Source: Gammaproteobacteria bacterium (lineage in GTDB: Bacteria > Pseudomonadota > Gammaproteobacteria > Thiohalospirales > Thiohalospiraceae). Taken from it: a stretch of DNA of 58,108 bases. Made by a program: the position numbers and the translations under genes. Below, one piece after another: positions 8,301 to 16,905 of this stretch; position 1 is the first letter of the stretch; each line of letters begins with the position of its first letter. A model generated the notes under the pieces. It saw nothing but the letters and a program-made list of their open reading frames with translations, did no database searches and was not told the origin of the DNA. The DNA is taken from positions 1-58,108 of the forward strand of contig JABURT010000071.1 in the NCBI GenBank assembly GCA_014762495.1, read 5' to 3'.

Positions 8301-9358
8301 TACCAGCTTCCATCCGGGTGTTTGCGCATGAAAAATTGCGAATGCCAGTAGTATCGGCCGGGCTTGCTGGACGCTGCCGTGCAGTTGATGCGGGAGCGCC
8401 CCACCGGCAGGTCTCGGTTCACAGTGGCCGTGACGGTTTGTCCATCCACTTGCGTCTTAATGCGCCCCTGACCACTGGCAAAGCAGCTTACCCTCCTTGC
8501 CAGTTCGGCCGAGTCCAGTTCGAGTATTAGAGTCGGCCTTGCCGAGCTGGCGGGCAGTAGCGGTTCTAGCAGGGGCCTCCCTTTTTGATCCGTCACGTGC
8601 ACGGAGCGTAGTGGCATGGCCAGGCTGTTCACTTTCTCGATAAATCCCTGCATGTCGGTGTAGGGTCCACCGAAGGCAAAGCGCGGGATCTCCTGTCGAT
8701 CCACTTCTCGGTCAAAGGCCCCGGAGTGCTGGGCAAAACCGAACATCCCGAACTCACGTACTATCGACTTTACCGTGCCGTTGAACTCCCCATAGGGATA
8801 GGCGAACAGGCCGGGGGCACCCCCCATGTGTTGTTGGATGTGCTGTTCCGCCGTACTCAGTTCATCGCGTATGCGCGTTTTCCATTCTTCCTCCGATTCG
8901 CCTGATTGACGCCTTACCAGATGGGGGTGTCGGTGGGTGTGATTGGCGATGGTGCCACCCTGTGCCTGCAAGCCTTTCAATGTCTCCCAGTCCATGTACA
9001 GGTGTTTTCCCACCATGGCCGGGGTCACAAACACGGTAAAGGGGTATCCGCGTTTGCGGAGGATCGGCAGGACATTCGTCGCCACCGATTCATAGCCGTC
9101 ATCAAAGGTGATGGCGACAAGCTTATCCGGTAGTGCCTCGCCGTGTTCAATGGCCTTGACGAGGCGCGGCAGGGACCAGACCTCGAAGCCATTTTCATGA
9201 ATGTAATCAATGTGCTGCTTAAATATATCGGGCGCGATGCTGGTCGCGGTCGGTGTGGAATCGTTAATGTGGTGATACTGTAAAATCACCGCGGCATGGG
9301 AGGTGGAGAAGAATGCCAGGCCCAAAAGCAGGCGGCTCAGGTGTCGTATGAATCTCAT
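8288..9358 (-). CDS. Secreted polysaccharide deacetylase (NodB homology)
   Basis: The protein has 356 residues with a signal peptide cleaved after about residue 22 (FFSTSHA). NodB-homology motifs are present: TFDDGY (84-89, with D86 and D87), NHTHRHPHL (H140 and H144 metal ligands) and FAYPYG (185-190). It should remove N-acetyl groups from a polysaccharide such as PNAG, chitin-like polymer or peptidoglycan. A C-terminal segment of about 100 residues lies beyond the catalytic domain. Its 3' end overlaps the Bax-like gene, so the two wall-active genes are convergent. Confidence 0.9.
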   Translation of the reverse strand: MRFIRHLSRLLLGLAFFSTSHAAVILQYHHINDSTPTATSIAPDIFKQHIDYIHENGFEVWSLPRLVKAIEHGEALPDKLVAITFDDGYESVATNVLPILRKRGYPFTVFVTPAMVGKHLYMDWETLKGLQAQGGTIANHTHRHPHLVRRQSGESEEEWKTRIRDELSTAEQHIQQHMGGAPGLFAYPYGEFNGTVKSIVREFGMFGFAQHSGAFDREVDRQEIPRFAFGGPYTDMQGFIEKVNSLAMPLRSVHVTDQKGRPLLEPLLPASSARPTLILELDSAELARRVSCFASGQGRIKTQVDGQTVTATVNRDLPVGRSRINCTAASSKPGRYYWHSQFFMRKHPDGSWYQEP

Positions 9359-9849
9359 GGGTAACTGTTGTCATCACTTAACTATGGTTAAAGCCCAATG
9401 TGTGGCTTGAAGTGCAGTATGGCAAATTCTTGTGGTGGACGTAAACAGTGACGGGCAGACTGATTTGTGAACTACAGTTTGTGTCAGATGGCAGTGTTTC
9501 TGATAATTAAATCTTTATGGAACGGGTGTTCAATGCCTATGAGATATCCTCAAGTGCAAATCCGGGTTTAATGGAAACTACATGGAAAGCTTATCAGTTC
9601 TAGCCGTTTGACCTGTTCATGTCAGGATTGGATCTCTTGACCCAATCTTATACAGGGATAGTCCTTTAGATATGTTGGTTCATGAGACCAATAAGATAGC
9701 CTTCTCATTTGTGGGTATAAACCTGGATGCAATGTGATCGTCTCGGTCGGGAAAGAGGATTTCGATATGTTGGGTGTCCTCAGGTTTTCAGGGACTGACG
9801 ATACCAGTAATATAGTGATGCAATAGGCAGGCAATAATTCACGAACTCT
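9359..9849. other. Intergenic region, no feature seen
   Basis: These 491 bases separate two divergent genes (deacetylase and histidine kinase) and should hold both promoters. I see no convincing -10/-35 pair, repeat or coding frame on either strand. Short reading frames here lack ribosome binding sites. Confidence 0.5.
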
Positions 9850-11829
9850 ATGCTAAAAAAGATGCTGCTCCGGGGAATCTGGAAAATCGCAAGTTGGGTG
9901 GAAGTGTATGGGCTTGTCATTTTTTCTGCAATTGTCTTGCTTTTTGTTGGGGTATATATCGATCGGTCCAATATCAAGTCACATCAGATTGACTTACGAA
10001 ACGATGTACAACAGGAACTCAACTTAACTCGAATCAAGCTGGAAGACAGGGTGTTGAACAGCACCATGCTTTACTATGGCCTGCAAAGTGTGTTTTCACT
10101 TGAGCCAGATATGTCTCAAGCGCGTTTTCTGGAGCTAGTAAAACCTATTGTTGATGGGGCCGACCAAATTAAAAACATCGCGGTGGCACCACGAGACCTG
10201 GTTGTTCGTTATGTCTATCCCCTTAAGGGAAATGAAAAGGTTATTGGGATTGATTATAACAATCTTCCTGAACAGCTACCCGCCATACAGCAGGCAAGAC
10301 AAACCGGCAAAATGGTGTTGTCCGGACCACTCAAACTCGTACAGGGTGGCGAAGGTTTTATCGCAAGATTGCCCATTTTTTCCAATGTTGATGGTGAAAA
10401 ACAGTTTAGGGGGATAATTTCCTCGGTTATACCTGTCAGTAAAATGCTCGAAGGTATTGGGTACTATGACAAAAATTCAGATATTGAAATAGCCATACGT
10501 GGAAAAGATGCGCTGGGGGCCAATGGCGAACTGTTCATGGGTAGTATGGATACTTTTGAAAATCGACCTGAATTGCAAACCGTTATATTACCCAATGGTT
10601 CATGGAAAATCGCAGCAACGCCTAAGGGCGGCTGGAATATAGATTCATCAAAGTTACTCGGTTCAAGAATATTTATATTCGGGGTGGCATTGCTTATATG
10701 GGTGCTCATAAGCATAGTGTGGGTTTTGTCTGTTCGAAAGCACGCACTTGATGTTCGTCTTAGGGCATTTTATGAACTGTCATCCGTTGGGATTTCGCTG
10801 ACTGAACTAGATACAGGTAAAGTCATTGAAATGAACAAGGCTGTTGAAAATGTGACCGGCTATAGCCGTGACGATTTTCACAGTATTACTTTCAGGGATA
10901 TCGCAGTAACGAGCAAGGATGACGACGAAAAACGTATTAAGAAAATACAGAAAGAAGGTCGTGTCGGTCCCTATGAACGTGTCTTTAGACGCAAAGATGG
11001 CAGCAAGGTTTATGTGTTAATGAGCAGTGTGCTCGTTCATGATATATCCGGCAAAGAATTGATATGGTCAGTGGCGGAAGATATATCTGATCGTAAGAAG
11101 ATGGAGGAGGAATTGGTAGAGGCGAGGCGCGAGGCTGAACGAGCCAATCAGGCTAAATCGATATTTCTCTCTACAATGAGCCATGAACTACGTACCCCTC
11201 TCACCGCCGTACTTGGTTTCGGAGAATTATTGTCAATTGACGAAACCCTAACACGAGATCAGCATGAGAATGTGCAAAGTATTACTGATGCGGGCGAACA
11301 CCTTCTACAGTTGATCAATGAAATTCTCGAGTTATCCAAGATAGAGGCTGGCAAGCTGGAGCTTAATCTTGAGGCGGTTAACGGGCATTATGTTATTCAG
11401 GAATGTATTGACTTGATGCGATCGGTTTTAACGAAGTATCAGGTGACAGTCGAGTATTTCAATGATAGGGATTTCGATTTGTTCGCAGATGTGGTGAGGT
11501 TAAAACAGGTATTGATAAACCTTATTTCAAATTCAATTAAGTATAATAAGCCCGGTGGTAAGGTCAGTATTTATATCGAGAACCCTGACAATAGAGAAAC
11601 CGCAATAATACTTGTTTGTGACACAGGGTTAGGAATACCCGACGACAAGGGGCAGGAGTTGTTCGAACCCTTTAGTCGTATCAATCCCGAAAACTCGGAT
11701 GTTCAAGGTACAGGAATTGGACTTTCATTAACTCGCAAGATCGTCGAATCTATGAACGGTTCGGTTAGCTACGATAGTGTGCTAGGGATCGGTACCTGTT
11801 TCTGTATCGAGCTCCCTGTGCACGAGTGA
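9850..11829 (+). CDS. CHASE-PAS sensor histidine kinase
   Basis: The protein has 659 residues. Two membrane helices (about 20-37 and 273-294) bracket a periplasmic CHASE domain that would bind a small ligand. A PAS domain (about 300-415) follows, then a short coiled coil and HisKA with the phospho-accepting H445 in STMSHELRTP. The HATPase domain has the N box NLISNSIKYN, G1 DTGLGIP and G2 GTGIGLSL. There is no receiver domain and no response regulator next to it, so it is an orphan kinase and its partner is unknown. Confidence 0.93.
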   Translation: MLKKMLLRGIWKIASWVEVYGLVIFSAIVLLFVGVYIDRSNIKSHQIDLRNDVQQELNLTRIKLEDRVLNSTMLYYGLQSVFSLEPDMSQARFLELVKPIVDGADQIKNIAVAPRDLVVRYVYPLKGNEKVIGIDYNNLPEQLPAIQQARQTGKMVLSGPLKLVQGGEGFIARLPIFSNVDGEKQFRGIISSVIPVSKMLEGIGYYDKNSDIEIAIRGKDALGANGELFMGSMDTFENRPELQTVILPNGSWKIAATPKGGWNIDSSKLLGSRIFIFGVALLIWVLISIVWVLSVRKHALDVRLRAFYELSSVGISLTELDTGKVIEMNKAVENVTGYSRDDFHSITFRDIAVTSKDDDEKRIKKIQKEGRVGPYERVFRRKDGSKVYVLMSSVLVHDISGKELIWSVAEDISDRKKMEEELVEARREAERANQAKSIFLSTMSHELRTPLTAVLGFGELLSIDETLTRDQHENVQSITDAGEHLLQLINEILELSKIEAGKLELNLEAVNGHYVIQECIDLMRSVLTKYQVTVEYFNDRDFDLFADVVRLKQVLINLISNSIKYNKPGGKVSIYIENPDNRETAIILVCDTGLGIPDDKGQELFEPFSRINPENSDVQGTGIGLSLTRKIVESMNGSVSYDSVLGIGTCFCIELPVHE

Positions 11830-11869
11830 GATTTTTTTTCTGAGCCTGGATTGTCTAATAATAATTAGG

Positions 11870-11907
11870 TCGGACCTTGAATATTGACCCAATAATTCAA
11901 GATCCGG
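11870..11907 (+). terminator. Imperfect hairpin after the histidine kinase gene
   Basis: TCGGACCTTGAATATT (11870-11885) can pair with AATAATTCAAGATCCGG (11891-11907) around a short loop. It lies about 40 bp after the kinase stop. No T-run follows directly, so it may be a weak or Rho-assisted terminator or a chance structure. Confidence 0.35.
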
Positions 11908-12102
11908 CTCCGTGTGGCTATAGAGCTTTGCCCTTTCTTCTATAATATTTCACGTCATTTTCAAAAATTGATATCACCAATAAATCACTCTAAAGCCTAA
12001 AATTTTTATGTTTACGGATTGATATGTGATTTTTATTGTTAATTTGCGTACTGGGAGTGCTCAGTAGCGTAGACTGGTGGTCCAAATTAAAGGAGTTTTA
12101 TC

Positions 12103-13152
12103 ATGATCCAATCAGTAAGCGGCAACGGCCGCGAACCGGCGGGTCCCCCTGACCTGGCTGTGTTACTCAAGAAATTCACTGGCGGAGGCTCCCCACGCGG
12201 CAAGTTCAGCGGCTTGATCGGCGTCGTCATACTCCTTCTGTTGATCTGGGGCGTCATGACGTCTTTTTACACCGTTCAACCTGAGCAACGGGCCGTGGTT
12301 AAACGCTTCGGCTCGGTCTCGGGTATTACCGATCCCGGTTTACATTTTAAGTTTCCCTACGGTATCGATAAGGTTCAACTGGTGGCGACCGAGCGTGTCC
12401 TCAAGCAGGAGTTCGGCTTTCGTACCGAGGAGACACGCCAGAGCCAACGTTCGACTTACAGTTCTGATCGGTTCGAGGATGAATCCCTGATGCTCACCGG
12501 TGACCTCAACATGATCGATGTTGAGTGGGTGGTCCAGTATCGCATCGAAGATCCTATTAAGTTCCTGTATGAGATGCGTGAGCCTACCCGCACATTACGT
12601 GATATTTCCGAATCGGTTATGCGCCGTATAGTCGGCAATATGCTGGGCTCCGAGGTACTGACCATTGGCCGAGTGGATATTCAGAAGAAGGCGGGCGATG
12701 AGATTCAGGAAATCCTAAACGGCTATGATGCCGGCATTCGTGTTAGCACCGTTGAAATGCAGGACGTAGTACCGCCGCCGGCCGTGCAACCCGCGTTCAA
12801 TGAGGTCAACGAAGCGCGCCAGGAGCGTGAGCGAATGATCAACGAGGCGCAAAAACGCGTTAACCAGGAGATACCCAATGCCAAGGGTGCTGCCCTGCGT
12901 ACCGTTGCCGAGGCCGAGGGTTACGCCACGGAACGAGTCAACCGTGCCGAAGGCGAGAGTGACCGCTTCAGTGCCGTGTTGCGCGAATATCGGCAGGCAC
13001 CTAAGGTCACCCGATCACGCCTCTATCTGGAAACCCTGAACGAGGTCCTACCCCATATCGGACAGGTCCTGGTTGTGCAGGACGGGCAGGTTGGTCCGCT
13101 GCCATTGCTCGACATCAATCGCAAGGCCAATACAGCCGGAGGTGACAAATGA
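12103..13152 (+). CDS. hflK: FtsH protease modulator HflK
   Basis: The 349-residue protein has one N-terminal membrane helix (about 37-58) and an SPFH/prohibitin domain facing the periplasm (VQPEQRAVVKRFG onward). A long charged helix covers about 240-300. HflK pairs with HflC in a large ring around the FtsH protease and limits its activity on membrane proteins. The glycine-rich N-tail is shorter than in E. coli HflK. The start follows AAAGGAG. Its last codons overlap the hflC start by 4 bp (ATGA). It is not next to hfq/hflX, the common gammaproteobacterial setting, so it may be a second copy. Confidence 0.9.
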   Translation: MIQSVSGNGREPAGPPDLAVLLKKFTGGGSPRGKFSGLIGVVILLLLIWGVMTSFYTVQPEQRAVVKRFGSVSGITDPGLHFKFPYGIDKVQLVATERVLKQEFGFRTEETRQSQRSTYSSDRFEDESLMLTGDLNMIDVEWVVQYRIEDPIKFLYEMREPTRTLRDISESVMRRIVGNMLGSEVLTIGRVDIQKKAGDEIQEILNGYDAGIRVSTVEMQDVVPPPAVQPAFNEVNEARQERERMINEAQKRVNQEIPNAKGAALRTVAEAEGYATERVNRAEGESDRFSAVLREYRQAPKVTRSRLYLETLNEVLPHIGQVLVVQDGQVGPLPLLDINRKANTAGGDK

Positions 13153-14090
13153 GATCGATAGTAATTGCCGTTGTGGCTGTGTTTGCCATCGTATTGGGTT
13201 ATGTCACTCTCTATACCGTGGATGAATCGCAACAGGCCATCGTGGTTCAGTTTGGTGAACCGATTGGTGATGTGATCAACAAGCCGGGTCTGAAGTTCAA
13301 GCTGCCCTGGCAGAGTGTCCGTTATTTTGACAAGCGTCTGCTGGTGTGGGATGGGGATGTTACCCAGATCCCTACCCTGGGCCGTGAGTTTATTCTCGTG
13401 GATACGACGGCACGTTGGCGGATCACAGATCCCTTGCTGTTTCTGACCAGTGTTCGGGATGAAGCCGGGGCACGGACCCGTCTGGATGACATCATCGACT
13501 CGGTAGTGCGCGATATGGTTTCCTCGACTGAGCTGGAAGAGATCGTTCGCTCGAAGGATTGGGAGGTCGATGTCGAAAACCTGGATGACCCCACCCTGGC
13601 CGAACGCAGCGATGTGAACCTGCAGAAACAACCAAAACTGGGTCGTGAACTACTGGAGGCCGGTATTCTGAAGCGGGCTCGGGATTCCATGCCTGCCCTC
13701 GGGATCGAACTGGACGATGTGCGCATCAAGCGTGTCAACTATATCGATTCCGTGCGCAAGCAGGTGGAAAGCCGCATGATTGCCGAACGCCAGTCCATCG
13801 CCGAACGATTTCGTTCCGAAGGCCGGGGACGCAGTCAGGAAATCCTGGGTAATATGGAGCGCGACCTTAAGCGTATCTCTTCTGAGGCCGCTCGCGATGC
13901 CGAGCGAATTCGAGGCGAGGCCGACGCCACGGCCACGCGGATTTACGGTAAGGCGTTTGGTGCCGATGCGGAGTTCTATTCCTTCTTCCGCACACTGGAA
14001 AGCTACAAGGTCCTGGGTGAGAACAGTACCCTTATGATTGACGCCGACTCCGACTTCTTCCGCTACCTGGAGCAGTCTCAAGCTCGATGA
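13149..14090 (+). CDS. hflC: FtsH protease modulator HflC
   Basis: The protein has 313 residues with an N-terminal membrane helix (about 4-24), then an SPFH domain (VDESQQAIVVQFGEPIG) and a C-terminal coiled coil rich in Arg, Glu and Ala. The family signature SRMIAERQSIAERFRSEGRG appears near residue 211. It forms the HflKC complex with the preceding gene product, and the 4-bp start/stop overlap implies translational coupling. An insertion at about residues 132-163, rich in acidic residues, makes it slightly longer than some homologues. Confidence 0.92.
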   Translation: MRSIVIAVVAVFAIVLGYVTLYTVDESQQAIVVQFGEPIGDVINKPGLKFKLPWQSVRYFDKRLLVWDGDVTQIPTLGREFILVDTTARWRITDPLLFLTSVRDEAGARTRLDDIIDSVVRDMVSSTELEEIVRSKDWEVDVENLDDPTLAERSDVNLQKQPKLGRELLEAGILKRARDSMPALGIELDDVRIKRVNYIDSVRKQVESRMIAERQSIAERFRSEGRGRSQEILGNMERDLKRISSEAARDAERIRGEADATATRIYGKAFGADAEFYSFFRTLESYKVLGENSTLMIDADSDFFRYLEQSQAR

Positions 14091-14106
14091 GCCATTGCCC
14101 GGCGGA

Positions 14107-14133
14107 TTAACGCGCCCTCATTGGGCGCGTTAA
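14107..14133 (+). terminator. Terminator hairpin after hflKC
   Basis: TTAACGCGCCC (14107-14117) and GGGCGCGTTAA (14123-14133) form a perfect 11-bp stem with loop TCATT. It lies 17 bp after the hflC stop. The following T-run is weak (CCTTTC), so efficiency is uncertain. Confidence 0.65.
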
Positions 14134-14309
14134 CCTTTCATGAATGGTATCTATCAGATTGCGAAATCATACAACCTGGTGTTATGAATCTTTGAATCAT
14201 ATAAGGCTGGTTTGAGTTCGGCATGTAATGATTGTTAAAGATGCCTTGATGTTATCAACAACTCTTCATGACTATACTATCTACATAAACCCACCCTTCA
14301 GGAAGGGCT

Positions 14310-15176
14310 ATGCCCTATCTTCGTGTCATATCGCTCACCACACTCACCATGATCGCCTTTGCCGGTAACTCGGTGCTATGTCGGGTAGCCTTGAAGGAGA
14401 CGGCTATCGATGCGGCAAGCTTTACCAGTATCCGCCTGATCTCCGGAGCACTGATGCTGTGGTTGATTGTGAGCCTGTTTCGTTCCGGGCAGGAGGGCAA
14501 GGGCAATTGGGCATCGGCCTTGGCCCTGTTTGCCTATGCCGCGATGTTTTCCTTTGCCTATATCAATCTGTCGGCAGCGATGGGGGCCTTGCTCCTGTTC
14601 GGGGCGGTGCAGGTGACGATGATCGGCGTTGGGCTGTGGCGCGGGGAGTGGTTGCATTGGCCGCAGTGGACTGGGCTGACACTGGCCCTGCTTGGGTTGG
14701 TGTACCTGCTGTCGCCGGGGCTCACCGCGCCGCCGGTGGGCAGCTCAGTCTTGATGTTGGCGGCAGGGGTGGCCTGGGGGATCTACTCGCTGCGCGGTAA
14801 GGGCGGCGGGGACCCCACCCGGGTGACGGCGGGCAACTTCCTGCGCTCGGTGGTGTTCGCCCTGTTGCTGGGCCTGCTCTTTATGGAAGGCTCACACCTG
14901 GATGGCGCCGGGGTGGGCTACGCCATCGCCTCGGGGGCAATCACCTCGGGTCTGGGCTATGCACTCTGGTACTACGTGCTGCCGGAGCTGAGGGCGGCCA
15001 CGGCGGCCACGGTTCAGCTCAGTGTGCCGGTGATCACCGCCATTGGCGGCGTCCTGCTCTTGAGCGAGTCCATCTCCCTGCGTTTGGTGCTCGCCTCGCT
15101 CGCCATCCTCGGCGGCATCGCCCTGGTCATCCTGGGCAAGGCGCAACGAGCCGGGCCCGAGGTGCCCAGGACTTGA
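14310..15176 (+). CDS. EamA-family (drug/metabolite) transporter
   Basis: This 288-residue protein has about ten membrane helices made of two EamA repeats. The N-terminal FAGNSVLCRVAL and the second-repeat ending VPVITAIGGVLLLSESISLR are typical of DMT-superfamily exporters for amino acids or other small metabolites; the substrate is unknown. AGGAAGG precedes the start. It is followed by the TetR gene on the same strand, 80 bp away, but that gene has its own promoter. Confidence 0.88.
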   Translation: MPYLRVISLTTLTMIAFAGNSVLCRVALKETAIDAASFTSIRLISGALMLWLIVSLFRSGQEGKGNWASALALFAYAAMFSFAYINLSAAMGALLLFGAVQVTMIGVGLWRGEWLHWPQWTGLTLALLGLVYLLSPGLTAPPVGSSVLMLAAGVAWGIYSLRGKGGGDPTRVTAGNFLRSVVFALLLGLLFMEGSHLDGAGVGYAIASGAITSGLGYALWYYVLPELRAATAATVQLSVPVITAIGGVLLLSESISLRLVLASLAILGGIALVILGKAQRAGPEVPRT

Positions 15177-15221
15177 GATCGGGCGCCCCAAATCTTTTTG
15201 CATAAAAAGGCAATTTTCCGC

Positions 15222-15250
15222 TTGACTAGAACGAATGTTCATTCTAATTT
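15222..15250 (+). promoter_or_regulatory. tetR promoter with embedded palindromic operator O1
   Basis: A -35 TTGACT (15222-15227) and -10 TAATTT (15245-15250) are spaced 17 bases apart. The spacer is filled by the imperfect palindrome TAGAACGAATGTTCATTCTA (15227-15246; 8 of 10 positions symmetric). The same motif, perfect, recurs before the DsrE gene. This layout predicts autorepression by the TetR protein. The predicted transcription start falls at about the ATG (15257) and no ribosome binding site is visible, so the mRNA may be leaderless. Confidence 0.7.
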
Positions 15251-15256
15251 TAGTCC

Positions 15257-15853
15257 ATGGACGCAAATACAGACATCAAACGCACTCGCAGCAAGCCGGC
15301 CACCGAACAGGTGCTGGGGGCGGCCCTGAACCTCTTTACCGAGCAAGGCTACTTCAACACCTCGATCCCGGATATCGTCAAGGCCTCCTCGGTCAGCACG
15401 GGCTCGATCTATCACTACTTCCGCGACAAGGAAGGGATCGCCCGCAACCTGTACGACAGCCTGGTGGAGCGGATGGAGACCAGTTTCTCCGAGATCGAGG
15501 CGCGCCATGACAGCGCGCATGATCGCTGCCGGGCGGCGATCGAACTGCTGTTCGAGCTGACCGAGCAGGAGCCGGCGGTGATGCGTTTTATGCTCTTTTC
15601 CCGTCATCGTGAATTCATGCCGGACCAGAAACCGGTCTGTTCCTCGCGCCCCTTCGTGCAGATGCGTGAAATGGTGGCGTCGGGCATGCAGCGCGGCGAG
15701 GTCCGCGAGATGACCCCGATTATTGCCGCCTCAGCCGTGTTCGGCGGGGCGCTGCGTCTCATTCAGTTACGTCTGGATGGGATCCTGGACAAGCCATTGC
15801 CCGAGTATCTCGACGAGATCTGGCAGTGTGCCTGGCGGTCGGTGACGCCCTGA
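15257..15853 (+). CDS. TetR/AcrR-family repressor
   Basis: The protein has 198 residues. The N-terminal helix-turn-helix (about 10-57) includes GYFNTSIPDIVKASSVSTGS and the IYHYFRDKEG signature. The C-terminal ligand-binding domain is helical. It probably represses itself and the following DsrE-TusA genes through the two palindromes at 15227 and 15904. The inducer is unknown; given the target genes it may be a sulfur species or electrophile, which is inference. Confidence 0.92.
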   Translation: MDANTDIKRTRSKPATEQVLGAALNLFTEQGYFNTSIPDIVKASSVSTGSIYHYFRDKEGIARNLYDSLVERMETSFSEIEARHDSAHDRCRAAIELLFELTEQEPAVMRFMLFSRHREFMPDQKPVCSSRPFVQMREMVASGMQRGEVREMTPIIAASAVFGGALRLIQLRLDGILDKPLPEYLDEIWQCAWRSVTP

Positions 15854-15903
15854 GCCCGAAAAATTCGGTTCAGAGCTCACTGGCCTGTTTTTGGCCCGTA
15901 AAT

Positions 15904-15923
15904 TAGAACGAACGTTCGTTCTA
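15904..15923 (+). promoter_or_regulatory. Perfect 20-bp palindromic operator O2
   Basis: TAGAACGAACGTTCGTTCTA is fully palindromic and abuts the ribosome binding site (GGAGG, 15924-15928) of the DsrE-family gene. A -10-like TAAATT lies at 15899-15904, so a bound repressor would cover the transcription start. It matches O1 in front of tetR. Confidence 0.8.
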
Positions 15924-15933
15924 GGAGGCAACG

Positions 15934-16350
15934 ATGAAATCACTCGCAATCGTGGTACGCGAAGACGGATACGACAAACTGCTCACCCCCCTGGCCTTTG
16001 CCTATCTGCAGGGTGCAGAGGGGACCCAAGTCGACTTGTTGTTCGTGAACTGGGCGGTCAAGGCGCTGACCGAGGAGGGCGCCAAGGGTCAGGTGATACA
16101 GGGCTCGCACGCGGATCAGGACGGCTGGGTTCGCCAGCAGGTCGAGAAGGCGGGGCTGCCCCCCGACATCTACGATGTGATCCAGGCCCTCAAGTCCACC
16201 GGCAACGTGAACTTCTACGCCTGCAGCCTCGCGGCGAGCATCTTCGGCGTAAATGAGGACAATCTGGTACCCGAGGCCAGCGGCATCGTGGGCGCCTCGT
16301 GGTTCTTGAATGAAAAGGCCTCCCAGGCCGAACACTGCCAGTATTTCTAA
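15934..16350 (+). CDS. DsrE-family sulfur-carrier-like protein
   Basis: This 138-residue protein has the DsrE/peroxiredoxin-like fold (MKSLAIVVREDGYDKLLTPL start). C97 in FYACSLAAS sits where DsrE-type proteins hold the reactive cysteine; a second cysteine, C135, is near the end. These proteins bind or relay persulfide sulfur, often with TusA, and TusA follows 11 bp downstream. The gene starts just behind a perfect TetR-type operator. There is no signal peptide, so it is cytoplasmic. Confidence 0.88.
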   Translation: MKSLAIVVREDGYDKLLTPLAFAYLQGAEGTQVDLLFVNWAVKALTEEGAKGQVIQGSHADQDGWVRQQVEKAGLPPDIYDVIQALKSTGNVNFYACSLAASIFGVNEDNLVPEASGIVGASWFLNEKASQAEHCQYF

Positions 16351-16361
16351 GGAGCAAGGAC

Positions 16362-16598
16362 ATGAGCGATATCAAAGCCGACAGCAAGCTGGATACCAGT
16401 GGCAAGTGCTGCCCCATGCCCATCGTCGATCTCAACATGGCGATGAAGAAGATCAACAGTGGCGAGGTGCTGGAGGTGATCGCGACCGATCCCGGCACGC
16501 TCACCGATATTCCCTCCTGGTGTCAGCGTACGGGACATACGCTGATGGAATCCGAGCAGGGTGATGGGGTGATGCAGTTCTATGTCAAAAAGAGCTGA
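16362..16598 (+). CDS. tusA: TusA-family sulfurtransferase
   Basis: The 78-residue protein carries the CPxP motif: C16-C17-P18-M19-P20. C17 would hold the persulfide. It is a small alpha/beta sulfur carrier that passes sulfur to DsrE-type proteins, tRNA-modification enzymes or oxidation pathways. The start follows AAGGAGCAAGGAC. It is preceded by the DsrE gene and overlaps the next Cys-rich gene by 17 bases. Being in a DsrE operon points to dissimilatory or detoxifying sulfur relay rather than tRNA thiolation. Confidence 0.9.
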   Translation: MSDIKADSKLDTSGKCCPMPIVDLNMAMKKINSGEVLEVIATDPGTLTDIPSWCQRTGHTLMESEQGDGVMQFYVKKS

Positions 16599-16794
16599 AC
16601 CCAATGAGCTGTGCGGAGGTTGCGTGTATCACCCTCCCAACCTCCCACGGCAATATTACGCGGAGGCGGACTGGCAGGCATTGCAGTCCGTGTCCTGTGC
16701 CTATGAATATTCGCCGGGAAGCGATGCCTGCCTAAGTACCCGTAAGTCACATTGTGACCTGGTGGATCTGCGGGCGCTTGGCGATCGCAAATGA
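16582..16794 (+). CDS. Small cysteine-rich protein of unknown function
   Basis: This 70-residue protein has five cysteines (C11, C14, C39, C50, C58), including CGGC at the N-terminus. The overlap with the end of tusA and the coding-like codon choice support it as the third gene of the operon. The pattern could hold a zinc ion or an iron-sulfur cluster, or act as a persulfide acceptor. I do not recognise the family. Confidence 0.6.
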   Translation: MSKRAEPNELCGGCVYHPPNLPRQYYAEADWQALQSVSCAYEYSPGSDACLSTRKSHCDLVDLRALGDRK

Positions 16795-16905
16795 GAGGGC
16801 AGCGAATTCCTTGTAGATAGGCTTGCTCGCGGGTCTCGATCTGCCACACTGAGTTTTGGTGAGTGGTTGATCTGAATCCGGCAGGCAGGACAAGAGGAGG
16901 AGAGT

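Noticed and set aside
14246-14278. TTGATG and TATACT as a promoter for the EamA gene
   Set aside because: The spacer is 21 bases, too long for a standard promoter.
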